From positions 62,001 to 126,000 of the forward strand of contig RPFO01001623.1 of the NCBI GenBank assembly GCA_009746045.1: DNA of 64,000 nt, written 5' to 3'. The stretch comes from Mesostigma viride (lineage: Eukaryota; Streptophyta; Mesostigmatophyceae; Mesostigmatales; Mesostigmataceae). The position numbers and the translations under genes were made by a program. Positions 11,177 to 22,100 of this stretch are shown here, piece after piece (position 1 is the stretch's first letter; each line of letters begins with the position of its first letter). Under the pieces are notes generated by a model, which worked only from the letters and a program-made list of their open reading frames with translations, searched no databases and was not told the DNA's origin.

Positions 11177-14100
11177 TCACGGCGCGAGCGACTTGTCCCC
11201 CACCGCGTCCACATCAAACAGTGGGGACACCGGACCCCACTGGCCAGAGCCTCTTACCCAGGGAGGCTCAAACGCCCGCCCAGACCCACTGCCCGTGCTG
11301 ACGCCGGGCCCTTGTGCTGTCACCCGTGTCCTGGCCGCCTCAGGACCACCATGATCAGCACTAAGTGACCAGCTGCCCGGTGGCTGCTGCACGGTAATCT
11401 GGATCGAGCGGTGGTCTTGCTCAATCTCCGAAAGATGGTCACGCGAAGCAAAGGTTGATGCGCGGCCCGCCCCATGAGGCTGTGCACCGTTGACCCCCGA
11501 TCCACGCTTGGGTGCCGCCATGTCACCATACGGCATCATCCCTGTCTCCCCAGCTCTCTCCTTCTCCTTCCCCTTGTCCAATCTCTCCGCCCCTTTGACG
11601 GGGGCTTGAGTTGGCGCCGGAGTCTGTCGCTTGACAGGTGACTGCGCCCTCGGGATCGATGCCTCCAAGTCATCGCTCTCCTCATACCCTGCGGCACCTC
11701 CCCTTTCTTGGTGACCCAGCTCCCACGTCGGTGATATGGAACCGCCACCCTCGGATGCCGGCAGACCCTCGTACACAGCCGCGGGCCCCCAGGGGACCAG
11801 GCTGCTCCGCCGGACGCTCTTGCGGGTATAAAGGCTCCCCCGCGCCACGCCGGGGCTAGTATTCCCAGATCCGATGATGCCACTGGACATGGGGCCGTGG
11901 AATATGCTGGCTGAGCCGTTGTCCATGCCTGCGGAGCCGTTGCTCATGCTGGCGGTGCGCGGGCCCCCGGCAGAACTGCCCCGCGGCTTGTTCATGCTGT
12001 TTGCGGAGACGAGCTGTCCCGACGACGTGGCCATGACGCGCGCCAGCTGGCTCAGCTGTTCCATGATGCCGGCCTCTCTGCCGTCGAGCTCGGCGATGCG
12101 GGCGTTGAAGTCCGTCAGGTCCCGCGGGGGCGTCATCGTGGAGGTGGCTGAGAGGGGCTTGTTGTCGGGGGGCGGGGGGCCATCAGGTAAAGAGGTCCCA
12201 GGGCCGGGGCTTGCATCGGAGGCATCGCGCTCGCGTCTCGCGAATGCGTCGGTTAATTCTTGCTTCTGCGAAAGCGAGGTAGTGGGCATTTGTCACAGGC
12301 ACATTTGAGATTAGAACAAGGTCGAGATGATGAGAACAGGGTGCAGCGTGGGAAATCGTGACTAGAACAAGATATTGATTAGGACAAACAATAAAACCAG
12401 GACTCAAAGCTTCCCTGAATTCAAACACCAAGCTGCCGCCGAATGTCGGCCCATGAACCTCATAACCCACAATACAGCCATCGCTGAAGTAGTACGCAGT
12501 CTAAAAATACGCTGCGCCCTTCTACCTGCTGCCGGATGTCGGCCAATGAACCTGATAGCATATAAAGGACAAGGGTCGGAGAGGAGCAGGCGGCCATACC
12601 GGCCCCCACCTGCTGCCGAATGTCGGCCGATGATCCTTTTGACCCCCAGAGTATCAAGCGCTGGTGCGTACTTACCTACATTGAGTAGCACAACCATGTT
12701 GATAATTGACCAGATGCGCCTGCGCCCCTCACCTGCTGCCGTATCTCGGCCAGCGCCGCCTCCAGCGCCTCCTTCTGCGCTCGCTGCGCCGCGATACGGC
12801 TCTCCTCCTGCTGCTGGAACAGCGCCTGCAGCCGGGCCTCGCGCCGCCGGAGGCCCATGAAGGTGTACAGGCCGTACGCAGCAGATGCCAGCAGGAGTAG
12901 CCCCACGACGGGGGCGAGGATGTAGGTGAGGACAACCTTGGGGGAGCTGCGGCGGACGGGGCCGGTGACTGTGGGGGGGAGAGGCAGGCATAGTAATCAA
13001 TAAGACATAATACTACAATATAATGAAATGGTTGGCATATGGCTGCTTGTTAATAGCCATCTTGACACCATTGGTTAGTGGTTGCTGACCACGATGCACT
13101 GTACAACTATCCCTACAAAGGCCCGTGAAACCCTTCCTCCCATCTTCTTAACTTAACCAAGCCTACCCACAAAAACGCACCTTCCGACTTAAAGCCACTA
13201 ATCCACGGACATGTATCCGCGCAACCAAAATGCTGTGATCTGTACAGGTACCCACCAAAACCCACCTTCCATCTTTGTGTTTCACAAAAACTACCCACCT
13301 TCCACCTAAATAATTTACCAACTTCCACCTATATAATTAACCAACTACCCCCCTCCCAACCCACCCTCCATATTTATGCCGTCGAGAGCCCCCGAATCGC
13401 CACCGTCGACGCAGATGCCGGCAGAAAAAGGGTTCACCACGGTGCTGCCCCCAACCCCGCCCTCGCTACATGTGCACGTGGGACAGTCAGTGCCGACCCC
13501 ATCTGTGGCGTTCAGGGGCAGTGCCACAAGTACGCCCGCGTCGGCGAGATAGAGGATGCCTCCGGCCGCCACAAAGTCGGTGGGCCGCGCACCGCCTGTG
13601 TGTGTGGCCATGTTTGTGTGTGTGTGTGTGTGTGTGCGTGTGTGTGTTGTGTGTGTTGTGTCAATTTCCCACCATCCGCAACGACCCCGTTAGGAGAACA
13701 GCAGGCGCGCCGAGCAAGGAGTCGATGTAGCTACAAGCTCTTCGAGGTAAGACAGTTCAGTTACGATACGTCCGTTAGAGATCGACGCGAGGGCGTTGTG
13801 AGGGCCACCACCCCTCGTCTGGAAGAGGTCTGATGCCTATAGCTCTAGAGATTTTTGGGAGGGGAGGGACCCATGGCATCGGTGCACACTTGGCATTTCA
13901 CGATGCACCAGTAACGACAACACACTGCAAGTGCGCAATCTGCTAGGCTCTACTACAGGCGGAAGAGTCCACAGAAACAGCAGAGGGATAAATATTTTGT
14001 TGTAAGGCAGAAGAATCCAAGCTCTGATAAAGGCAGAAGAATCAAGGCTCTATCAAAGGCGGAAGAGTCCAGGCTATGTAAAAGCAGAGGAATCCACAGA

Positions 14101-17100
14101 AAGAACTGACGGAGAACTGTATGTAATTACTATGCTATTAAAAACATTCCACTATGTACAGTGTGCTATTATAAAGGCAGCCTTGAGCTTCCCTGGTCCA
14201 AATCTTTCATATTTCAGGCCTGCGCTCATTGGCTCATTGATACTCCCTACGTGCAATCCCCTCCCAAAGACATCGAATGCCTCCTCACAGAACAGCAGCC
14301 TTGTAGAGCCATTTTATGAGGCGAGTGCAAGGCGTGCAGGTGCGCTATCGCAAAGTAGAGTCAGCAGCAAGTACCCTACACAGGAACTTGTACCCGACCC
14401 AGGAAACAGGGAAACGTGACAAATGTGATGGTTAGGACACTACTAGAGCACGCACCGAGCCCATTCCCGACGCTGTACTGGAACTGGCGAACCAGGACAG
14501 GGCCCGCAGGGACAGTTGGCGTGCCGCCACCTGGCGCGCTCGTCAGCATGAACACCGATACCACAACGGTGGCGGACGGCAGCGGCATCACCGCGCTCGT
14601 CCACAAGAACACCACCGCCGGGCCGTACCCGGTTCCTGAAGTATCGCCACCGCCCACACTTCCTCCAGGCGTCGGTGGTGGTGGCGGTGCCAGTGATGAC
14701 GGCAGTGGTGAAGACAAGGGCGTGCATCCAGGTAGGGACGGGGCCTGCGCGAACGTGGCAGAGAATACGGAGCCGAGCGCCGCGCCGTACCCTTCTGGGA
14801 AGGAGTCATCCGTGACGGGCGCGGGCACCACGGGGCGCGTCCAGGGTCCCTGGGGCCCGGGGCCCGTCCCATACAGTCGGCCGTCAGTAGAGCCGACCGC
14901 CGTCCAGGGCAGGCCTGGTGACGATGCCAGTTTTACACGTGGGCAAAAAACATATTGGAATTGAGATGAGGATGAATGAGACCGAATTCACAACAAGGAA
15001 TAAGACACACTCCAGTCGCTCCATCGAAAGAGTCCAAAGAGGCTAGTAGACTTAACTCAAAAGCTTGCTAAGAGAGGTATCAAGGTGAAAACACGCAGCC
15101 GTGGCAAAAGGAAATGCCTCGAGGGTGCAGCTGGCAGCAGAAAGGGGGAAGTGGGGTGCTTCGATATCACTAATCACCATTACATATAATGAGCAAGAAG
15201 GCGGTCATGAAGGTGGTCATGGAAGCAGGAAGGTGGTCACGGACGAAAGCTTCGTGGGGCTTGCTTCAGCATTGCTGTGTCACATTATGCTTTGCCGTGC
15301 GGTTATATCATGGCCACGAACGATATCCATTTAAAGATACCCATGAGACAAGCAGCGCAGGCTTGACATCACTATAGTACAGTGGCATCACTATAGCATG
15401 GTGTCCATGAGACCACCAGCGCAGACGAGAAATCTGGAGAATCGCGATATTCCGTGACATCGCCAAGCTGGACACAAGGGATCGATCATCGATCCCCCCT
15501 TGATGCATGCCCACACACAGGACACTAGAACTTTGCCTGGCACGGACAATGGCAGGGCAAGATAAGGGGGTGGCCATGGGAACAATAAGCGAAATTTCAA
15601 GGAAAGAAATATGAAGGTTTTAAAGGTAAGAACAAGTACAGGATGCCATGAGGGCGTGACGGACGCACCCTACCAGCCAGCATCCCCCCCCGCCCCCCGC
15701 ACGATCCACCCAATCTGCCCACATGAGCGGGTTTGTATCAATATGGCGCCCCACCAGCTCGCATCTACAGCATCCCAATGGCTTTGCCACACAAGCACTC
15801 CCCAGGGTACTGTCGAATAGGGGCTCTCGGAAAACCTGCCAGCATCCGCATCCGCGACATTTTCCTACCTGCCAGCATCCCCGCAGCAGGCGTCGACGCG
15901 CGGGGGTCCATAGCTCCCGTGTCCATCATCCACAGCAGCTCCCCCTTGGCCGCGGAAAATGCTGCCAGCTGTCCCACCATGCCGCACGACACATACACCG
16001 TGCCCTGTGCGCCTGTCCGGGTGGCACCGTCACTGCTGCTAACGCCGCCGCCGCTGCCAGTACTCCCATCCTCGCCGCTGTTGCTGCTGCTGGCGTCTGC
16101 CCCAGCGGTGGCGTCGAGCACCACGCTGCACATGGAGGGGCCCGCGCTCGCTGGGTTGGAAGCGAAGCGGTCGGGCAAGGGGATTCGCGTGCGCCAGATC
16201 ATGGAGGGCATGTCCCCGTGGACCGCGTAGAGGTAGCCGTCGGCATTGGTGACCTGGAAGGAAGAGGCGAACAGGGGAAGGAGCGGGGGTGGGGCTGAGG
16301 AACTATTGGAGTGTCAAAAAATAATAATATTCGGTAGCCATCTGCGTTGGTGGGAGAGGTAGGAGCGGGGGTGGGGGGGCAGAGGAACTAGGGGAAGGTT
16401 AGAATAATATTCGGCAGCCGTCCGTGTGGGTGGCTGATCCTAGAGCTTCGCAAGCCAACCGCACAAGCGTTGCAGTGGCCAGTATACCTAGTTACAAATG
16501 GGTCGAGTTCAGGATCCCATGGCTTTGCAAGCCACCCCCCTTGTTGGATTGTGAAAATGTCGACGATGGGAACTGGATGGATGTGTGTGTGTGTGTGTTG
16601 ATGGAGGGAGGGAGGGAGGGAGGGAGGGAGGGAGGGAGGGAGGGAGGGAGGGAGGAGGGAGGGAGGAGGGAGGGAGGGAGGGAGGGAGGGAGGGAGGGAG
16701 GGAGGGAGGAGGGAGGGAGGGAGGAGGGAGGGAGGAGGGAGGGAGGGAGGGAGGGAGGGAGGGAGGGAGGGAGGGAGGGAGGGAGGGAGGAGGAGGGAGG
16801 GAGGGAGGGAGGGAGGGAGGGAGGGAGGGAGGGAGGGAGGGAGGAGGGAGGGAGGGAGGGAGGGAGGGAGGGAGGAGGGAGGGAGGAGGGAGGGAGGGAG
16901 GGAGGAGGGAGGGAGGAGGGAGGAGGGAGGGAGGGAGGGAGGGAGGGAGGGAGGGAGGGAGGGAGGGAGGGAGGGAGGGAGGAGGGAGGGAGGGAGGGAG
17001 GGAGGGAGGGAGGGAGGGAGGAGGGAGGGAGGGAGGGAGGGAGGGAGGGAGGGAGGGGGAGGGAGGGAGGAGGGAGGGAGGGAGGGAGGGAGGGAGGGAG

Positions 17101-18739
17101 GGAGGGAGGGAGGAGGGAGGGAGGGAGGGAGGGAGGGAGGGAGGGAGGGAGGAGGGAGGGAGGGAGGGAGGGAGGGAGGGAGGGAGGGAGGGAGGGAGGG
17201 AGGGAGGGAGGGACGGACGGATGGATGGATGGATGGGTTGATGGGCGGACGGAGGGCCGGGCCAAGGGGAGAGCAGAGGGGCTAAGGGAAGAGCAAAGGA
17301 ATAGCAGTAAGGGGGAGGACGGGGTGGAGGCGAGAAGACGAGCTGGTGACTGAGAAAGAGATGATCGCATGCGGAACAGGATAGGGAGCAGAGAGTTAAA
17401 AGAGTTAATTAAAAAGAGAGTTCTATCATCAGGGTCAGGGCCGAGGGGCGTGCAGGCATGGGAACTATAAGGCTAAAGCTACGGTGAGACTGGAACTATG
17501 GTGAGGCAAAAAATATGGTGAGGCTGGAGCTATGGTTATGCAAGCCACTCACGTAGACAACGCCCGAGCATGCGTCCACGGCAGGTGCGAACCGGAACTG
17601 GCAAGGATCCGAATCACTCCCACACGAGACGTCCGCGCGACCCTCTGCCCGCACCCGGAACGCCACCGCAACCCCCGAGGTCGTCGATGACGCCCACAGG
17701 GGGGAGCCGTCGCCCCGTAGAGCGTACAGGCCCTTTCGCCCCGCGTTGACGTACAGGACGCCCCCCTTGGCTGCCCGTTGTTGAGGGTCATAATGGTCGA
17801 TCCCTGGCGGGGACCGAGGCACAAAGGTCAGCCCGAGGATATCGGCCACGTAGGAGGGGCGGGGGGCGCCAGAGGGTGTGTCCCCTAATGTGGAGTCGAG
17901 GATGGGGGGCTGGAAATCGGGGGGGTTGGGGGGAGTCGCCGCGGAGGAGTTTATCGCGAAAACCCGTGTGGATGTCGCGACGTAAACCTGCCCCGGGGGG
18001 GGGGGGGAGGAGGAGAGGAGAGGAGTGATGGTGTTTCGACGACAGGTTTGTTGTTGTTACGGTGATGGGTCTGTTGATTTTTCGGTCACCGCATCCAGCT
18101 GTCGGAGGGGTGTTTGGATGGGGGGAAAGTGATTGTGTTGTCTTTAGTGATGGGAGGGTTGTAATTGGTGGCGGATAACCAGAGCTGCCGATGTGGGCAA
18201 ATCCACTACCCCATTGAGGCGCGCCACCCACAGCAACACGCCATCCCATTCAGGCCAGAGACTGGCCTAGCTAATGCTACCAATATGCGCAAACCCACCA
18301 TTCCATGGTTGCCAGCCACCGCCGGCAAGCCACCAAATTGCATCCAAACCAATCCACGCACCATCCCATGGAAACCGGCCACCGGTTTGACCAACGGCTG
18401 ACACAGCGCCCCGTTTGGTAGCGGCACCTGCCACGCGATGTCCCCCTCCATCGTGAACGCCGCCAGGACGTCTTCCACGCATGAGAAGAGGTTGGCTGGA
18501 CGGTTGCTGCTGGTGCTGCCACCGGGGGTCGAGCCGCCACCCCCATCCGACCCTGGGGGTGGTGCGGGCGCTGCCTGTGATGACCCTTGGGGTGAGGGGG
18601 GCCCAATCATGGTGACCGCAGGGTTGCCCACCGTGAGCCCACTCGAGTATTTCTGGAGGAGGGGGTGGGCGCGCACCCACAGGGGGCGCTGGGGGAGGGG
18701 AGCGGACGTTGCCAGGGGTGCGGGTGGCGCCGTGCCGGT
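11177..18739 (-). CDS. Membrane-anchored PQQ-type beta-propeller protein, spliced gene (N-terminus unresolved)
   Basis: Minus-strand exons are 18739-18383, 17987-17553, 16253-15869, 14914-14456, 13595-13365, 12968-12733 and 12265-11177 (stop). All phases agree and give 1062 codons plus stop. Blade-type strands recur: [34 protein letters not shown] followed by [36 protein letters not shown] with [23 protein letters not shown] and [15 protein letters not shown]. These are BamB/quinoprotein-like beta-propeller repeats, interrupted by long Gly/Ser/Pro insertions. Residues ~633-658 form one transmembrane helix (core [16 protein letters not shown]). An arginine-rich stop-transfer stretch and a Glu/Gln coiled coil follow, then ~360 residues of Ser/Pro/Gly-rich disordered tail. 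A lumenal or extracellular propeller with a cytosolic tail is inferred. Upstream exons (signal peptide, further blades) were not found. No enzyme activity can be assigned. Confidence 0.7.
12431..12752 (-). repeat. Tandem decayed copies of the TM-exon end and donor
   Basis: The real exon end and donor at 12733 reads, on the minus strand, GCCGAGATACGGCAGCAG|GTGAG. Similar 20-25 bp blocks lie downstream in the same intron at about 12606-12636, 12521-12548 and 12431-12459, each with GGCCGACAT(T/C)CGGC(A/G)GCAG. Spacing is 85-120 bp. Two of the three retain a GT after CAG and could act as cryptic donors. Confidence 0.75.
13612..13660. repeat. (GT)n microsatellite at a 3' splice site
   Basis: A GT-rich tract on the plus strand reads CACACA on the transcript of the propeller gene. 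It ends at the acceptor of the exon starting at 13595. Confidence 0.85.
13960..14105. repeat. About 33-bp tandem repeat (GGCAGAAGAATCCA)
   Basis: Four to five imperfect units built on AAGGC(A/G)GAAGA(A/G)TCCAGGCTCT, intronic in the propeller gene. The remainder of this intron (13661-14455) holds no other recognised feature. Confidence 0.75.
15397..15436 (-). mobile_element. Short Penelope-like 3'-end fragment
   Basis: GAGACCACCAGCGCAGACGA and AATCTGGAGAAT match the terminal blocks of the element at 45999-46045, in the same orientation. Only about 40 bp remain, so the assignment is moderate. Confidence 0.5.
15670..15890 (-). repeat. Decayed copies of a propeller-exon donor junction
   Basis: The real junction at 15869 reads, on the minus strand, GGGATGCTGGCAG|GTAGG. 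Copies of GGATGCTGGC(A/T)GGT lie at 15832-15853 and 15670-15689 within the following intron. Confidence 0.65.
16230..16433 (-). repeat. Decayed copies of a propeller-exon acceptor junction
   Basis: The exon start at 16253 reads GTCACCAATGCCGACGGCTA on the minus strand. Upstream in the intron, copies of CACC(A/C)A(C)(G/A)C(A/G)GA(T/C)GGCT(A/G)CCGAATATT occur at about 16333-16355 and 16412-16433, with flanking GGGG-rich blocks also repeated. The period is about 80-100 bp. Confidence 0.65.
16604..17232. repeat. (GGGA)n/(GGGAGGA) purine microsatellite, about 630 bp
   Basis: An almost pure-purine plus strand of GGGA units with GGA interruptions, ending in GGAC and GGAT variants. It lies inside an intron of the minus-strand propeller gene, so the transcript carries a long CCCT pyrimidine tract. 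The Arg-Glu-Gly and Pro-Ser-Leu frames across it are artefacts. Confidence 0.95.
18240..18390 (-). repeat. Decayed copies near the donor of the first visible propeller exon
   Basis: The block around the donor at 18383 (plus strand CCATGGAAACCGGCCACCGG) recurs as CCATGGTTGCCAGCCACCGC at about 18302 and in a weaker form at about 18246. Spacing is about 60 bp, within the following intron. Confidence 0.5.
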
Positions 18740-19036
18740 CTGAGCAAGCGCCGAATCTGTCGTGGTTTTGGGTTTGGATTACCATTTGGATTTGGTGGTG
18801 TGCAAGGGAGCCAAGGAGCGGGGGTAAAGTAGAATAGCACATGACCGCGCCACCTGGGTACCAATCGAAGAACCTTCCACCAATATACACAACCAGAAGG
18901 GATAACAGTGGTCAAGAAGCGTGGCCGCCTGTCAGGGTACCAATGCAGCAGGTGCAGAGGCTATAGTTTTTACCCCTAGGCAGTTGCTGATATTTTTGGC
19001 AATGAAGCAGGTGGCTGGAAATAGGGAACGAAAAAT

Positions 19037-19415
<379 letters not shown>

Positions 19416-21805
19416 CTATACTGATAAAAATAAAATCTAACTCCTTCAGACAAAGGGTCGCCTTTGTCAAGTCTCTGGCCAGCCTCCTGCCGTTGTGCCC
19501 CACCCTCAAGTTGCACCCACGTGAGTCAGTGGATGAAGTGCTGGTTAGCCTTGTGAGCGAGCTCGGGACGGGATGCAATAAGAATGCATGCAGCATGTGA
19601 AAGTGGCTCGGTATGTAGTGTCCTAATCGACATGCCTAGCTTGGCATGTGGAGAGTAGTGGTGCGCAGCTTGAGCATCTTGGGAGTGTTCAGGCGTGAGA
19701 GAGGAGCACGAGGTGTCGAATAGCCAAGCTCCTAGCCTAGGGCTTTGCTCGGAAAAGAATGCCCAGCTGCCTCTAATAAGATCCACTGTGCACTTCCAAG
19801 GTAACCACTGACTCGCCATTAAAAGCTTTTCTTCGTGGAGGAACAAGTGTACCTGGCAACCTGGCCCAATCCGGCAAGCGCACGTCTACGTCTACGTTCC
19901 ACTTCACTAGGGTTCGCGAGGGCAACCTCATAATTTCGGCTGCACAAGATCGACATGGAAATTCGGTAGAACCAGGGTATTGGTGGACTCTAGATGCAGA
20001 ATCCAGAATGAGCAACGTTATGACGCACAAAACAGCTGAGCTATCGAAAACAGGTTACTGAAGATACAGCGCGCAACGATAGCTCCAAGCAGTGTCAGCT
20101 TACCATGACATAACGTGCCGATGATTAGTAAACCAAGGATAAAACTTAGATTGCCAATTGGCCTCAGTGAAGCAGGGCGTGAAGCAGAGAGCGTTGCCCT
20201 TGCAGGGTGACGATTGATAAGCTCTGGAGCAAACTGCCTTGAAACCCTTGTCATCCGGACTGGTGGTAAACCACGGTATCGAAGATAAGGCTGATACTGA
20301 AGAAGCGCCGGCAGTGCAAGATCTAATAATTACAGGCAGGCAATAATTCCCGCAAGCACCAAACCCAGCCGGCCTCTTCCGACACGGAGCACGCAGGGAC
20401 GGCGGCATGCGTTCCTAGTCCCCCCTGTGCCCTGGCGAGGTGAGAACATAACAGGCATGACAGCGCTGGACGAGTGAATTATCTAGTGCACATGATCGCT
20501 CGCCTTCTTGCACAACGTGCCGCCCGAATCTACTCTCGTGGCATCAACGAAAAAGGTTGGCCGACACCGCCAGAGAAACAAAAAGTAGGAATTGGCGGAT
20601 TTCACACGTGCATCCATCTTGATACCCTGAATTTCTAATGCAACCTCCGCCATGGCCGCAACGCTTGAAATCTCGGTGAAGTCGTCGCGAGTTTCACAAA
20701 ATAAATAGCTCGGCACTTGAGCACGTGGGCGCCACTGGATAAATCCAACATAACAGCTTCTGGCATCCGCTACACTAGTTGGTACTGTACGCCCTGTACC
20801 GTGCAGTTGGCGCCACGTGGCGTGAACTTGAGGATCTACTTGGCAAGATTCTGAAGAAGATCGTGCTGTGCGGGACAAGGCCAAAGAACACAAAAACCGT
20901 TTGGCCACGTGAGCTGGGCAATCGTAAAACGATTAGGCAGAGCGACCATATACTCACCATAGTGGGTGTCTCATTTTCCATACATTACCCGCAGCCTGTT
21001 GGCATTACAGGTCAGAGGCACAGCAATATTTGTCCCCAGTGCATGGTTGGAACAGGGACATGTTCAAAATGCAAGCTGTAGTTGGTAGCTTGGCAGCTTC
21101 TAGCATTTCGAGTCTCCCATTCCTAGCACGTGGGGCAGACGCAGCGCATACCAACGTCTGCGCTGCACGCCGGCCGCTAGTCAGTCGTTTGGCAAGGGAT
21201 TCTGCCAAGAATCTAAACGTGTTTCTTCGAGGTGACACCCGGCATCATCGAGGCATTTTCGTGGGCTCTCCTCTGACGCTTACGCAAGTGCGGCGTCAAA
21301 CAGGACTCGGTAAGAATTTGTTGGCTTTTGGCAGCAAGGATGGTGTGAGCATGGATGGACAACGCCGCATGCCTGCACGAACAACCTGGACAAGTGCTTA
21401 GTGTTGCTTTGTGATGTTCATGTCACAGCCATGCAGATTCGTTGCTAAAAGCACAAGGCAGACCATGCATTTCTCAAAGCGGAAGCAACGTCAAACCGTT
21501 ATATTACAGGGTTGCTGTACGTAACCAGTGTCGATAAGCGAGGCCGTCCACCACATCACGGTTCCCGCGCGGAGTAATATCAGGCGGTAATGCTCTTGTT
21601 TTGGCTTCGGGATGCACCTCTCACTCGGTTCTTTCTGAAGTTTCCCTCGGCCGTGAGCTTGCGACAAGTGACTGCTAGCGACACATGCCGGTTTGCGACG
21701 CATGACCGTTAGCCCGTACCCGACCCGCGATTCGCAATGCCGGCATGCGTAGAGTCTTCCTGACATGTGGATCGCCCTACTCTCGTGGCCACCTTTCCCT
21801 TCCCT
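19416..21805. other. No gene recognised
   Basis: Only short reading frames without recognisable motifs are present on either strand. The N-terminal exons of the divergently arranged propeller gene (minus) and GST-like gene (plus), and a shared promoter, would be expected here or nearby. I could not place them. Confidence 0.5.
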
Positions 21806-21955
21806 TCCCTTGGTAACCTGTCTATGCTACCTTGTATTATGTTGCGTTGTATTATGTTACCTTGTATTATGTTCCCTTGGTAACCTGTCTATGCTACCTT
21901 GTATTATGTTACCTTGTATTATGTTCCCTTGGTAACCTGTCTATGCTTCCATTTG
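21806..21955. repeat. Tandem repeat CTACCTTGTATTATGTT / CCCTTGGTAACCTGTCTATG
   Basis: Two and a half copies of a block of about 60 bp, itself built from repeats of ACCTTGTATTATGTT. It shares CTACCTTGT with the minisatellite that starts 330 bp downstream. Confidence 0.8.
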
Positions 21956-22100
21956 CCCTTCCGTGTCTTCTTTTTTCTGTCTTTATTGTTCCCTTCGTAA
22001 CCCGTCGCTCCCATGCCTGCATTGACCCTCCCAATCCTGCGGGGGTCATCGTATCTGTGGGTACTGCTCTACATGGTGGCCCAGTGACGGCCTCCGGCAG

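Noticed and set aside
16424-17370. Long Arg-Glu-Gly and Pro-Ser-Leu frames
   Set aside because: Translation of the GGGA microsatellite inside an intron.
20483-20908. 141-residue minus frame as an N-terminal exon of the propeller gene
   Set aside because: No signal peptide, blade motif or phase-compatible junction could be shown.
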